A stretch of DNA of 64,000 bases from Myotis daubentonii (lineage: Eukaryota > Chordata > Mammalia > Chiroptera > Vespertilionidae): assembly GCF_963259705.1 (NCBI RefSeq), contig NC_081844.1, forward strand, positions 102,264,671 to 102,328,670, read 5' to 3'. Below are positions 1 to 12,389 of this stretch, one piece after another. A model generated the notes under the pieces. That model had not been told where the DNA came from. It made no database searches and saw only the letters and a program-made list of their open reading frames with translations. The stretch's first letter is position 1; each line of letters opens with the position of its first letter. The translations under genes were made by a program, and so were the position numbers.

Positions 1-501
1 TTCTGAAACCTATTCATGCCCCAAATTAAAGTCTCTCAGTGTCTGTGCTTCCCGTCATGACTTTATGAGGTGGCAACTATATATAAGTATTTCCTTCAGA
101 GATTTGATTGAGTAGTAGGCATTTTCCCTTTCTGGTCTTATTACAAATAAAAATTCTTCATCTTGAATAAAATACTTGTGGGCTTTTTCATGTCTACTGA
201 AATGAATCAATATATTTCAACTAGGTTAATTTTGACAAAATAAACAGACCCATTTCCAACCCAATGTTGTTCTTCTTATTATTTTTTTAGCCATATAGCT
301 AAAGAATGTCAGGAGAAAATCTGAATTATTTATCCAGAAATACTGCAATATAATCATTTATATTGCAAAAGAAAAGTGATATTATTTTTACTATAAATGT
401 ATGCAGAGGCCAAAATATCTTACACAATGCTAGTAAATGTCTGTTTATTTTCGGAATAGTTTTGTCCAATGGACTCTGATGTTCATTGATATCAGTGAAA
501 T
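1..501. other. Unique AT-rich sequence
   Basis: No repeat family, splice-flanked exon or RNA gene could be recognised here. The short reading frames are what AT-rich DNA gives by chance. Confidence 0.5.
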
Positions 502-620
502 TAACTAACATTTATTAAATAATTTCTGTATGCCGGACACTTGATATTTTAAGTCGTGTAATCCTCAGAACAACATTGTAAGATAGGTATATTCTTATAC
601 TGAAATTTAGAGGACTGTTT
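502..620 (-). mobile_element. MIR SINE fragment
   Basis: The stretch follows the antisense MIR pattern: an 'aacatttatt' opening, then 'tgtaatcctcagaacaac', then 'gataggtat'. This is an ancient tRNA-derived SINE shared by all mammals, truncated and diverged. Confidence 0.6.
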
Positions 621-1763
621 TAAATATTCAGTGGCTTTTTGTTATCGATAATAATAAAAGCATGATATGCTAACTAGACGAGATGACCTTCCAGATGAAG
701 CTGGGGCCGCGAGGGAAGCCCAGGTCCCAGGAGCCAGAGGGAACCCAGTGATGGCAGCTGGGAGGAGGAAGGCCTACTCTTGCACAAATTTCATGCATCG
801 GGCCTTCAGTAAGAAATAGTCTGATTGGCACTGATGAAAGCAGTTAAGGACGTTTTGCCTTATGTAACTGGAAGCCTGGCAATATATCAGACTCAGGCAG
901 GATGTGTTTGGAGCTTTGGCTTACTTTCTTATCATTCTACTCGATCTCTTCTAATCTCAATGTCAGTGTTACTGTCCTCAGACTATTTTCCCTAATTGTC
1001 AGCAAAGAGCCTTCAAGATTGACTGGAGTGAAGTACTTCCTTGCTTATGTCTAGGGGAAGAGAGAGACACCAGCCCCCTCATGTCTAGGGGAAGAGAGAG
1101 CTCCCTAGTCCTCTCTGGCGAAAGGGAGAATTCTCCAAGACACTTCCATAGGAAGCCTTTATTCAAATCCCATTGGCCATTGCTGATCTCATGCCCACTC
1201 CTGAGCCAATCACTGGCAAGAGGGAAGGGAATCACCACTGTAAATTGATACAAATCAGAGCTCTGCCTGAAGGTGGAGTTGGGGGTCAGCTCCCCCCTTT
1301 CTTTGGTTATAGTGGGGAAGATGGGATAACAATATAGTTGAGATTCCATGGAGAAGGAGGAAGGTGTGAATGGATTCTGGATAAAACAATCATTGTTCAC
1401 TACAGAGGGACTGGGTAATCTATAAAGCCTTTTAACTACTTATTGGTGGTCCCTATACTTGAATCCATGTCTGTTTATCTCAGAAGCTCAGGCTTCTATA
1501 CTGTCTCTTGTGATGAATATCAGCACTTATTTATAAGAATATATATATTTGAATATACATATATTTATTTTTGTCAGCATTAGAGATGTCCCTCATTTCT
1601 GGTCCTTTGCCCCCCTTCACCCAGCCTCCACCTCACCCCAGGCCTTTATCACACTATTGTCTCTGTCCATGGGCTAAAACTTTAAAAATAATCTGTCCGA
1701 TCTTAGACATTCTCTCTTGGCCTCAGTTTCCCAATGCATACCAAGAAAGAGGGAACTGAAATA
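621..1763. other. Mostly unique DNA; possible unnamed old repeat at 1000-1400
   Basis: Most of this interval has no recognisable feature. The part from about 1000 to 1400 has the look of a dispersed repeat: it carries the phrases 'cccattggccattgctgatc' and 'gagccaatcactggcaag', which feel familiar from old mammalian repeats, but I cannot name the family. The 133-residue minus-strand frame at 999-1400 lies wholly inside it and has no protein features. Confidence 0.35.
1047..1114. repeat. 34-bp tandem duplication
   Basis: The 20-mer atgtctaggggaagagagag occurs exactly at 1047-1066 and again at 1081-1100, giving a two-copy tandem array with a 34-bp period. The spacers differ between the copies. 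Confidence 0.85.
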
Positions 1764-1940
1764 GTTTAGGCTTTGTGGACAATAAGGTCTTTGTTACAAT
1801 CAACTACTCAACTCCTCCAATATACCATGAAGCAGCCATGGACAATACTGAAATGAATGGGCATAGCTATGTTCTAATAAAACTTTATTTTCAATAACAG
1901 GTGGTGGCCCATGGATTCTAGTTTGTCAATCCCCAAACTT
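1764..1940. mobile_element. Old hAT-type DNA transposon fossil
   Basis: The order 'aggctttgtgga', 'caactactcaactc', 'aagcagccatggacaat', 'aataaaactttattt' and 'tagtttgtcaatcccc' is the pattern of an ancient non-autonomous hAT-Charlie element. The last piece is a decayed hAT terminus. No target duplication could be assigned. Confidence 0.55.
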
Positions 1941-3194
1941 GATGGTATCTAATGTCTCCCTACTCTAAAATTGTAGGCTTCTGATTTTATACATTAGTTG
2001 AAATTGAAATATGTATTTTTTTTATCCAGGAAGTTTTATAGTATCTGAATTTCTATATTTGATATATTATAGGTTTAAAAGATATTAAAATTCATAATTG
2101 TTGAAACTTTACAATGGATATTTTACAGTATGAAGTTTTAAAAGTTATTCTTTGTAATATGAATAGAGTCAGAAAATTTGTCTTATTTGGGGTTGCCACA
2201 GCATTTTAGAAACCATCCCCCTCCCCCACCAAGTTGACAGTTACTTAGGAAAGTACCAACCTGTCTTACCTGGTGTGTTGTTGGGGATGACAACAAGTTA
2301 AGGTCAATAAAGGTAGAAAAAAGGCCTAGGCAAACAGAAAATACTAGTATAGGAGAGACACTTAACTGTTTATCAACATATGATTCTCAGGTGTTTATCT
2401 TTTATGGAAAGCAAAACTGCACATAGAAAATGTCATTGAATAATCTTTTAAGGTTCTTAATCATCTTCATAATATATTCTCCTCTTAATTATAAATGTGC
2501 AAGTAGATTAAAGTATATATAGCCACTCCATCACCTTTATTAACATTAAATGAGCCACAATACAGATAAGAAGACTTGCTCAGTCAATTTCCCCTGTAAT
2601 AATATATCACATCTCTTGTTATACCATGAGTAAAATAAGTCAGTTTTAGTGTTTTGTTTTAGGGGGTCAGTGTTATACCTATAACAAAGAGGCAGGTGCT
2701 CAGCCCTGCATGTCAGACAGCAATCAAACTAATTTTCAGAGAGCTTGATAGCTGAAACACCATCTTACCTGCCTTATTTTTTTATTTCACTTTTTAAAAA
2801 GTATAAAATACAAAGGAGACATTGACTTTGAGTCATAGAATAATGAAATTTATTATGATCATGGTGTATTCCCTCTGCTTCTACTAAAAATAATAACCCA
2901 CAAGAAAAGATTTCAGTTATAGGAATGCATGCAAATAATCACTTATTCATGTGTCCACATGTGTGAAATTGCAAATAACATGTGAGGATATGAGATTTCT
3001 GCTTCCATCTAATCTCTGTATCTCCTTTCACTCTCATTACCATGAAAATACTTTGGGGGAAATATCCAGAGCATCTAAGGCCAACAGAAGTGAAAGAAAA
3101 ATTAAGGATGATCTGAAGGAGGCAACCAGGTGACAGAGATCTGGGAAACTGTACTGCAGTCCAGTTGATCTCTAAAAAAGCAAGCAATTTTGCT
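1941..3194. other. Unique AT-rich sequence
   Basis: No gene, RNA or repeat family was recognised. It contains a short C-rich run near 2215-2232 and scattered A/T runs. Confidence 0.45.
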
Positions 3195-3315
3195 CCTGAA
3201 GCATCAATTCCCACATTTGTAAAATGAGACAAATAATACCCTCCCTGGCTGCTTTAGAGATTTAAAATCAAATGAGATTTTACATGTGAAAATGCTCTGT
3301 AATCTAAGGTGGTTA
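3195..3315 (+). mobile_element. MIR SINE fragment
   Basis: Sense-strand MIR features are visible: 'cacatttgtaaaatgagac' followed by 'aataatacc' and, further on, 'aaaatgctctgtaatc'. It is a diverged, truncated copy. Confidence 0.6.
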
Positions 3316-3405
3316 TAAGGAAATGAAGGATTTTAAAATTTTGCCCAGAGTGGATTTCTTCTGAGGTCTGGTCAGCTCTTTTCATTGTGAACTCTGCCTT
3401 ATTGC

Positions 3406-3826
3406 AGATGTTGCCTGACTTATGATGGTATGACTTAACGATTTTTTTACTTACGATGGTGAGAAAGCAATATGCTTTAAGTAGAAACCAAACTTCAAGT
3501 TTTGAATTTTGACCTTTTCCCAGGCTACTGGTATTTGGTATAATGCTCTTGTGTGATGCTGGGCAGTGGCAGCAAACACAGGTCTGAGGTAGCCCATGAT
3601 CGTTGGGGTAAATAACCAGTTCTCAAGAGTGTATTGTGATTTTGCCTAACTAGAGGCTAATATAGGAAAGAGTTCTGAGCAAGTTTAAGGTAGACTAATC
3701 TAAGCCAAAATGCTAAGACTGGTCTACCTCAGTGTATTAAATGCATTTTTGACTTATGATATTTTTGATGTATGATGGGTTTGTTGGGATGTAAACCCAC
3801 CATAAGTCAAGGAGCACCTATGTTTT
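3406..3826. mobile_element. Tigger-like DNA transposon fossil with inverted ends
   Basis: The ends form an inverted repeat: gacttatgatgg near 3418 faces ccaccataagtc near 3798, with one mismatch over 12 bases. A second internal inverted set (tgacttaacgatttttttac against tttttgacttatgatattttt) gives the palindromic look of Tc1/mariner-Tigger-type non-autonomous elements. The family name is inferred, not proven. Confidence 0.55.
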
Positions 3827-4013
3827 CTATCTAGACTGAATATTCTCTTCTCTTTGATTTATCTTGCCTACATTCTGTATATTACAGATTTAGATTAGGA
3901 AATATTATTTTTTATTTATTCATGCATACATCCGTCCACCTATCTAACCACTCAATATTTATTTTCTGCCACTGAGAGGGATTGAGGTAAATCTCCAAAA
4001 AGTGGCAGTGAAT

Positions 4014-4233
4014 CAACAGTTGGCTTTTCTTTTTTTTTTTTAATTTTTAATTGACATTTTAGAGAGGGAGGAAGAGAAACAGAGAAACATCCTTTGTTGT
4101 TCCACTTACTGATGCACTCGATGGTTGCTTCTTGTATGTGTCCTGACTGGAGATCAAACCCACTACCTTGGTGAATTGGGATGATACTCTAACCAAGTGA
4201 GCTACCCAGCCAGGGCTCAACTATTGGTTTTTC
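4014..4233 (-). mobile_element. Bat tRNA-derived SINE with target duplication
   Basis: Reading the minus strand, the element opens with agccctggctgggtagctc, has a B-box-like 'gtttgatctcc', and ends in an A-rich tail (the T run at 4030-4042). It belongs to the tRNA-derived Ves class of bat SINEs. Imperfect flanking repeats caacagttggcttttc (4014-4029) and caactattggtttttc (4218-4233) match at 13 of 16 bases, so this is an older insertion. Confidence 0.8.
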
Positions 4234-5261
4234 AATTTTATTTTGAGATTAAGGTGTGAAAAATAATGCAGAGATACCATGTGATTCAATATTTTTGCTA
4301 TTTTCTGGTCCAGAAGGGCCTGCCAGAGAAATTGATATAGGCAAAGTCAAAAAAGAACATGACTAGCAAGCCATTTGCTGTGGTTAGACCACTGAATGAA
4401 TCTCAAAATGGACTACTAAGGTTGCCTGTGGAAAGATTTTGAAAGAGCCTGTTGAGAAAATTGGACTTTTCATAGCAGGAATAAATAGCACAGGCTCTAA
4501 AAACTTAGATTTCTTTGATTTAGGGGGTTCTCAAGCCCTCAGAATTACAGTAAATTAATTTAACAAGCTTTTGTTTCTTCTAATAAAAGAAGAAAAAAAA
4601 ATTATTTCTATGTGTGCCAAGAGCATGTAGGTAATTTCCCAAATTCTAGTCCTTGGGGATGGAAGGTGGCATCAATCAGGGGGGAAAGTGAATGATAAGA
4701 AATGAAGGAAGAATAATCAAATACGGATGACAGTCAAAATGATTTTCCCCATTTCTAAACCATATATATACACACATATATATATAGCCCTGCAATAGTA
4801 AATACTCACTTAGTATTAAGGTCTCTGTCTTCTGACCCATCTTGTCTTATCACCACATATAATGCATTTTCTATGAGAAAATAATTCCAAGGAAAATTTT
4901 ACTCAGAGTGACTCTTGGAACATATCTGTGAGTAGGCAGTCAGCATTGAATTTAAGAAGAATTGTGCACTATACACTGAGGCACTTAAAAGCCCACATTC
5001 TATATGCCTGATGTTGTAAGTTATCAGAAATCATTTTGGAAGTTACAGAGTATTAAGAATACCAGGAAGGAATTTAGCAAAACTTCTCTTCTTCTCTGAT
5101 TGTGTAACTTAAAAAAAAAAAAAGAGGTTCACATACTGCATTCCCTGCGTGTACTGGGTCTGCTCAAGCATTCCCATCCCAGGACTGTGAGCAGGCCATG
5201 CCTCACTGGGCCGAACAAAGGAAATCTTAAAGAACCTCTCCGCAATGGGGCAAAAGGTTTC
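4234..5261. other. Unique sequence
   Basis: No gene or repeat family was recognised. There is a short TA/CA low-complexity run around 4763-4787. Confidence 0.45.
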
Positions 5262-5345
5262 ACTAGTCATTTCACCCGCTTGCACCTCAATTTCTTATCT
5301 GTAAAATAAAGGGAGTGTGGATCAGATGAATTATAAAAACCCCCC
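5262..5345 (+). mobile_element. MIR SINE core fragment
   Basis: A short MIR-like piece, 'tcaatttcttatctgtaaaa' followed by 'gatcagatgaattataaa'. It is too short to classify further. Confidence 0.4.
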
Positions 5346-6239
5346 TTATCAGCTGATTCAGGTCTTCCTTGTGGAGGGGTGGGTGATTGTTGGGTTGGGT
5401 CAGAGGCAAGGTGAATTACTTCCCCTGTCTGTGTGCTTTTACCCAAGTGTGCCCATGGCTGAATTCTCAGGGAAGCAACCAAGAAAAAGATGAAAGATGG
5501 TCTATATCCCGTGTCTGCAGTATGTTTTATTCATTGAATGAAGATGTCTTTTTTGAAAGACATATTAAAGGGAGAGAGAACACCCTTAAAAGGAGACCAA
5601 AACTTCATCCCACTTTAAAGTGCAAAAGTGGCTTATGCCCCGGAACCTTTCCCGTGAAATAAGGCAGGAAGCTGGGTGGTGGTGAAGTAAGGAAAAAAGA
5701 AAAGACTCTTTCTTTGATTTTGGGAAGGCATTATCTATCTTAGTTAAATGTACTTCAGTGATTGCTGCAGAACCAAAATACAGTGGTACAGGAAATTAAT
5801 TGTGGTAAAAATGTAAAATGCTGTAAAGAACTGTGTTAATTTAATTTCCCATTACTTTGTGGAACGAACAGAACATAAAACTCACAGAACGAGTCATAAA
5901 GCCTGTGCTATACTTTACTCTCTGACGGTGAGGCTGTAGTCTCACCTTCATATTGCTGTAGTTTTTTTGTTTGTTTTTTAAAAAGCGATTATCTTGAAAG
6001 AACAGTTTTTAATTTTTTTATTTTGTCTCTGCACGTACAAAGGGCAGCACAAATCACATCATATGTTGCTCTTTTGGATCTGGATTCTTTTGTTCATGAT
6101 TCTAAACCTAAATCAAATTTCTCGGTCCCAGCTTTTTGTACAAGTGATGGCTATTTTGCCGAGAGTTGCCTACTCTTTGAGGGGCTCCTGCCCTTTGGTT
6201 TTAGTTCTTTTTTGAAAATTTGAAGAGTATGTACGTACA
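5346..6239. other. Unique sequence
   Basis: No recognisable repeat or exon. Two overlapping frames at 5994-6223 are AT-rich, hydrophobic and unconserved in appearance, so they are not called. Confidence 0.4.
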
Positions 6240-6475
6240 CTGTGTATCCAGAGCATTGGGATTAAGATTCTGGTTCTGCCCTCTACTAACCGTGTGACCC
6301 TGGACAAGATAGTTAACTTTCTTGGGGCTCATTACTTCCCCTGGAAAATGAGAGTACCAGCAATTCATAGAAACAAGAGGATTAAGTAACCTAATGCATA
6401 GAAAGGGCTCAGAACAAGATCTGATGCATATTGTATGCTTAGAGGATGCTAATTATTATTGTTGCTTTAAATTAT
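6240..6475 (+). mobile_element. MIR SINE, near full length
   Basis: It reads in order through the MIR body: 'ttctggttctgccctctact', 'gtgtgaccctggacaag', 'ctggaaaatgagagtacca', 'gaggattaagtaa' and 'gaaagggctcagaac'. Confidence 0.85.
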
Positions 6476-8542
6476 CTAAGTCATCTTTTTCTAAGTCATC
6501 TTTTCAATAGAAATTCACATACGTTTATGTTCTTCAACACCTATATGCGAAGTCTCTACAGCACACATTATCTGCTCTTGAACTTACCTCTGTGGATCTA
6601 CTATACTATCAAAGAGAAAAGGAGGTTCTTTCTGTTCAAGAGACTTTAACATCTACTTGTTAAAACAAGCCCCACCGCCCCCCCCTCCCCCCCAGCGCAT
6701 CCAAGAAGTAGAACCACAGCAATTGAATGACAACTTCTAATATAGTGGTTCCAGTTGAGTACCCAAATGAAAGGTCCATTTGAATTCATCAAGGCAGGAT
6801 ATTTTTAAAGTTTGTGCAGCCCAAGTGATGAATTTAGTTTGCAAATGTGGTTCACACATTCCATTGCCAGATACAATAGAGATGCAGAGATAAGTGTGAA
6901 TTTCAGAAGAAACAACCAATCATCTTAGTATAAGTATTTCCTGTGCAATATTTAGGATATCCTTAGGCTAAAAAAATTAGTCATTGTTTTCCTGGAATAA
7001 AAAATAAATTGGGTGTCCTGTAGTTTTTATTTTCTAATTCTGGCAACTCAATTCCCACGGTGTCTTTGTAAAAATGGGTATTAACTCTCTGCTTTTAAAA
7101 TTCAGAAAATTTCATGTAGCAATATATACTCTCATCTTCTTTTAAAAAATTAAGAGGTTTGGCAAAACTGGCCCTAGGTGGCAATAACAAACTGCAGATA
7201 TAGCTTCCAGTCCCTTTACCTGGGGCACGCACTCCAGCCTCCAGTCCCTTCCACTTGTCATTGTCCTCTAATTCAGGTCACTTTCTCCTGGAGACCTCGG
7301 CTTTGGATCCCCACTAGAGTGCCTATTTAGGAATTCAGAACTTTGCTATATTTTGCTCATTCTAGCATGAATGTCTTTAATAAAGTTTCCAGTGTACACC
7401 AAATTAGTGAAGACTAACGCTGAATCGGTTTCCTCTGAGATCTGTGGATCCCTTGCCAAGGCATTGTCTCCTAAATGGAAACATTTCCCTGGGAGCTGCG
7501 ATGCACTAACAGTGCCTCTGGGACTTACTACCCACAGGCCCTCTTTCATGCTCCATCCCCCTTCCGAGAACTTTAGCTTCTCAGTCTCTGACAACTGACA
7601 GAGGAGCAATAATAGTTCTAACACTCGGTCCAATCCCAGGATGGTAACAGGAATTCTTCAACACCCATGCAAATGAACTTCATTAGCGATTCTAGCTCAC
7701 TGTGTATTAATGCATGGCATTCTGAAGTGGCTAAAACAAAATGGAGGAAATCAACCTGCATTATTAATTTCTTGAATTGGGCTTGGCTTAATAGGTGAAG
7801 ACTATTACTCAAAGAGTCTGTCACAGATGAGAAAGTCAGTTACCTGAATGCATGGAATCATTTTCTTGGTTTGTGTAGACCCAAACCATCAGAGGGTTAT
7901 TTGAAAACCTTTTGAGATTCAAGGAAATTAGATGTGGTATAAGTACTGTGAACACACTGTGTGAGTAAAAGAATGTAGATAATTTTCAAAGGTGAAATGC
8001 ATCTAATAAAAATGTTCTTTTTCGTCCCTGTATCCCTGAAGGGTGACTGTTTATATTTACATTGTGGACTGGAACAGCAGTAGAATCAGACAGTTCATGA
8101 ATTAAAAGAGTCTCTTTTCAAAACCACTCTCTGTTATCTTTTCAGTTTTATGCACCCCCAAGCCAGTATGTTCACTGTGGATGCATCTATATGTCCAAAA
8201 TAGAAATGGCAAAGGGAAGGTGTCCAAGTTATTATCAGGGAGCAAATGAGCCACATATTAATGTAAGTCTACAAGTCAAGATCCAGCTGCAGCTTCCTTT
8301 TCTATTGTTGGGGCAGAAAACAAAATCCCTTAGTGACTTGTCCTCTGGTCAGGACTTCTCTCCTAAAAACAAATTATTCAAGAGGGATTGCTGACGGGAA
8401 GTACCATTAGCAAATAAATGCATATTTATATTTAAAAATATTAAAAATTCACAAGTCTGACATTTCACTCAAGGGAAAAAAAACCCACCTTTAATTTAAT
8501 CTTTAATATATCAACATTTCAAACTGAGGTAATAGGCTATTT
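6476..8542. other. Unique sequence with a C-rich tract
   Basis: No gene or repeat family was recognised over about 2 kb. A C-rich low-complexity run sits at about 6670-6694. Complementary frames at 7346-7633 mirror each other and carry no domain features. Confidence 0.45.
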
Positions 8543-8797
8543 AAATAAATGAACAAGCCCTGGCTGGTGTGGCTCCATTGTTTGTCATCTCATGCACTGA
8601 AAGGTTGCTGGTTCGATTCCCAGTCAGGGCACATGCCTGGGTTGCAAGCTAGATCCCCAGTAGGCGGTGTCCAGGAGGCAACTAGTTGATGTTTTGCTCT
8701 CACATCAATGTTTTTCTCTTTTTCTTCCTTCCTCTTTCTCTAAACAAATCAATAATAATATTTTTAAAGCAATAAAACAAAACAAATACATGAACAA
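8543..8797 (+). mobile_element. Bat Ves-type SINE with 14-bp target duplication
   Basis: The tRNA-derived head gccctggctggtgtggctc starts at 8557, a B-box 'ggttcgattcc' follows, then 'cagtcagggcacatgcctgg', a pyrimidine-rich section and an A-rich tail. The flanks aaataaatgaacaa (8543-8556) and aaatacatgaacaa (8784-8797) are a 14-bp target-site duplication with one mismatch. The tRNA-like part is not a tRNA gene. Confidence 0.92.
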
Positions 8798-8984
8798 GCA
8801 ATCAAATTAGCCTTAAGAACAGAAATTTGCTAGATGTGAATATTTATCAAAATTTATTTCTTCTGAATTTAATCATTATCTTTCATACTTTGGGGGAAAA
8901 TCTCAAAATTTTGGTAAACTATTTGGAAATTTTAGCATCATGGTTATAACTTGTTCTTAAATATTAAATGTGCATTAAATTTTT

Positions 8985-9440
8985 TTTTTTACTACGTAGT
9001 TATTGAGGCCCTATGTTTGCTGGCCACTGTTCTAGGCATGGGGGATAGAAGAGTGTCAATAGAAACAAGTCTTCTCTTCTTCTGGAGCTGCTTAGGGAAG
9101 ACTAAGGTAAGCAATACACAGGAGGTTGTCAGGCAGCATCAGCAGTCATTAGGAGATGGGAGGAAGAGGCCCTGAGAGTCAGTGCTGGGGAGACTACTTT
9201 CTATTATGGAGTCGGGTTGGAGCAGGAGACATGGGTAACGAATGGAGCCATCCCTGTAAGAATCTGTGCTATGAGCTTTGTAGGCAGAAGCCACAAGTAT
9301 CCAAGTCCTAAAGTGTGGCTAGTTTGTTTACTTAAGGAAGCTGAGAGAAAGCCATGGTGGCTGGAAGCTAGTGATCCAGGGGGAAGAGTGGTGAAGAGGA
9401 GGCTGAGAGGCATGTGGGCTGGACCATGGAAGGCATCCAG
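8985..9440 (-). mobile_element. L2 LINE 3' fragment
   Basis: The antisense L2 3' end is readable: 'ggccactgttctaggcatgg', 'ggggatagaagagtgtcaat', and later 'agtgatccagggggaagagtg'. It is diverged by tens of percent, as expected of an ancient mammalian LINE. Confidence 0.65.
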
Positions 9441-9567
9441 GCATACGCTCCTTTCAGCCAGGATGCCCAGGTTCCCTTTCTACAACATCACACAGCATCC
9501 TCTCACTTCCTCTTTGAAAATCCTTCAGCATCTTCCCACTGTTGGCACAATGAAGTGCAATCTCTTT

Positions 9568-9722
9568 AGCATGGCACCTCAATGCTGGCTGCACATTAGA
9601 ACCCCTGGGACATTTTTATTTAAATAGGAGTGCTTAGGTTTCATCCCAAACTGTCACTGACAATGATGATTTTTATAAAGCTCAAGTTGATTCCAAGATA
9701 CAGTCAGCGCTGAAAAACACTG
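9568..9722. mobile_element. MER5A-like hAT-Charlie element
   Basis: The two halves of the MER5A-type palindrome are visible: 'ggctgcacattagaacccct' near the left end and 'aagttgattccaagatacag' near the right, closing with a decayed 'aaaacactg' terminus. Its length of about 155 bp fits the family's short size. Confidence 0.7.
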
Positions 9723-9732
9723 ATCTAGACTT

Positions 9733-10204
9733 ATGCAATCCAAAGGAAATATAATACAAGCTATATGTATTCTAGTGGCCACATTAAAAAGGAAAAAGAA
9801 ACAGTTAATTTTAATATTATATTTTGTTTAATCCATTCTGTTCCAAATATCACTATTTTAGTATATAATCAATGCAAAAATTAAGAAATGTATTAAATTC
9901 CTTTTTTCCCACACTAAGTCTTTAGAATACAGTATGTATTTTACATTTAAAGTTCATCTCAGTTCTGACGGCAAATGTTCATCAGACATACTTGATTTAT
10001 ATTTGGAGTTTATAAAAATTTATAGTTAAAAAAAGTACATTCTGATAAGTAAGTTGTTTATCATTTCCTTAAAAGTTTTCCAGTAACTTTCCAATAATTC
10101 CAAATAATTGAATATTGTTTATAGTGATTAATTATAAATTAATTAAAATGAAATAAAATTGAAAGCTAAGTTTCTCATTTAAGTGACTTCCCTATTGGAC
10201 AGCG
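9733..10204. mobile_element. Old DNA transposon of the GCTGTCCAAT...ATTGGACAGC family
   Basis: The left end 'gcaatccaaaggaaatataa' is a decayed GCTGTCCAATAGAAATATAA-type terminus, and the right end is 'ctattggacagc'. In between are 'tagtggccacattaaaaagg' and 'actaagtctttagaatacag'. Two other copies lie in this window (47410-48055 and 58905-59214). Confidence 0.65.
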
Positions 10205-10249
10205 AAGCTTTAGACTGTAATTTAAATCTGTTTTCCAGCACGATTAAAA

Positions 10250-10440
10250 AAAAAGAACTTGAGTTTTGTAGTCAAACATTAATGAACTTCAATCCAGCTA
10301 TGAGCTTTTAGCGATTATAGAGCAGTTAATGTCTGCCAGCCTTAGTTTCCACATCTATAAAAGAAGAATAGTACCTTATTATCATGAGAATTAAATATGA
10401 AAACAGGTCAAGTTTCTATTGTAGTGCCTGCTAGGCTTTT
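10250..10440 (+). mobile_element. MIR SINE
   Basis: MIR body words in order: 'ttttgtagtcaaac', 'gtctgccagccttagtttcc', 'tctataaaagaagaatagta' and 'gagaattaaatatgaaaac'. Confidence 0.7.
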
Positions 10441-10764
10441 GGTTAGCTAGATTTTTCTTCTACCTCATACCACACTCCATCTATCCCAGAGCCAATCCTT
10501 CAACTCAGTTGAGTCTCTATCTTACAAAAATAAAAATGAAAAGACAAAGGCTTTCATGCCTGTACACCTTTGGTTATGATCATTCTTCTCTCTAAATGTC
10601 CTTCATCTCTATCATTTATTTCCTTCTTTTTTTTCTCTCTACTGTCTTATTGTCCATGAACCCCCTACCAAAGAAGTTGATGTGCATATTTGAAGACACT
10701 TTGGACACTGATGTGAATATCTTTTCCCATCAGGTTGCATATTCTATATCCAAGTCACTGTTTA

Positions 10765-10845
10765 AACACTGGTGGCCCGCAGACCAAATCTGGCCCACAG
10801 TCCTGTTTTATTTTGCCCAATGCAGTTGTTGGTCCATATAAGATT
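10765..10845. mobile_element. hAT-type terminal fragment
   Basis: 'ggcccgcagaccaaatctgg' followed by 'cctgttttattttgcccaat' resembles the subterminal part of ancient hAT-Charlie elements. Only one end is recognisable. Confidence 0.45.
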
Positions 10846-12389
10846 AAAGCATAATTCGCTTACATTTAAGAGTCAAGTAGAAGTAATACTGCATTGTGAA
10901 TTCAAAAGTTGCTAAGAGAGTAGACCTTAAAAGTCTTCATCACAAGAAAAAAAAATGGCTATGTATGGTAACCGATGTTAACTAGACTTAGTGGGGTGGT
11001 CATTTTACAATATGTAAATTCTGAAATTCACAGAATGTTTTAGTTCAGTTCTGTCTCAATTTAAACAAAAAAGAATCAAGTAGACTTTAATAGAACTTAA
11101 ATTTGAAGCTTCTGATGAAAAAAAAGAAAAAGAAAAAGAGGTATTGAGGTATTGGGTCTGCATATCCATTTCCACATAAGGAGGACCTGATGAGTTGAGT
11201 TGAAGCTTTCTCTTTTAGACAACTTGTATTCTCCAAGTATGCAGTGTCCATCACTCATTCTTGTCTTTCCGACTCTGAAGCTGCATGTCAGTTGTTATTT
11301 ATCATCACTCTTATACTAGCGATTTTATTATACTAGCTAGAGTATGAATTTATGAGTTCTGGTCTGTTTCCATGTTAAATCTGCCCTCCTCAACCCCATA
11401 CCCTTCTTGTCCCTCCCAAAGCAGTTGGAGTCTTTATATACACAGACATCTCATCATTTTTTTCTGATTCCCAGTGCTCGCTATACACTTTTGGAGATAG
11501 GACGTGAATGCTATATTTGATATGAGAAAAGTGGGCGTCCTGAAATGTGTGTGTTTTAACCTACAGAGGTGTGTAGGCGAAAAGCTTCCACTTTTGGTGA
11601 AACCCCACACAATGTGATCTTCAAATCTAAAGTACAAGCCATGTTCTTACCAGTTCTAACGAGGATTTTTGGAGAATGGCAGCAACATAGTGAATGAGCT
11701 ACTTGAAGCAGAGCTGGGCGATTGTGTGTGCTTTTTTTCTGATTAGTCAACATTTTTGATGGTGTGATTATGTCTAAGATCCCAACAAAGTCTTCAGAAA
11801 GCAAAAGAGCAGATATCCCTTGCCAACCTTTATCACTAGAATGAGAACACCGAAGTAGGAGTTTATATGCTGTTGAGTTCTTAAGGGTCTCTTTAAGACT
11901 TCTGGGAAAATGTTCACATTTCCACAGCTCCACTTAGAAACTTTGAAGTGTGACTTTATCCTGTATAACACAGAGTTGTCTTCAGATAGGGGTTGGGGGA
12001 CATTTTGAGGGGATGTAAATTACTAAGGCATTATTTCATATTTTCAGGTTTGGAGAGTACATTTTTGCTGTATAAATGCCTTCAGGGGTCACCATACTCT
12101 AATTTCTCATTTAATGCTTTAGAAAAGGATGTCTAGAGAGCACTCACTGGCTGGGTCCAGTTCGCCAAGCTAGGTAGGTGATAATGTCTCTATTTTACAT
12201 CAAATGTACTCTCAGTAAAAGCCCTGGAGATGCTTACCTGTTAGGACTTACTTTAGATGCAAGATTACGTTTGGTTCATAAAGATAATTCTGCTGGCTTA
12301 AAAAAAATGATATTAAAATATATTTAGAAAAACTAATGCTGTTGGTATAGATAATCTTGTACTTTTTTTTCTAAGAAAAAAGTACTTTT
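10846..12389. other. Unique sequence
   Basis: No recognisable repeat or gene. The longest frame (minus strand, 11556-11933) shows no signal peptide, domain or splice context and is treated as a chance frame. Confidence 0.45.

Noticed and set aside
6670..6694. Regulatory C-rich element
   Set aside because: Simple low-complexity C run with no flanking motif to support a function.
8557..8640. tRNA gene
   Set aside because: The tRNA-like head with A and B boxes belongs to a Ves SINE. It cannot fold to a full tRNA and continues into the SINE body; the same holds for the other SINE copies.
11556..11933. 125-codon minus-strand frame
   Set aside because: No recognisable motif, promoter or splice signal; within the range expected by chance in 64 kb.
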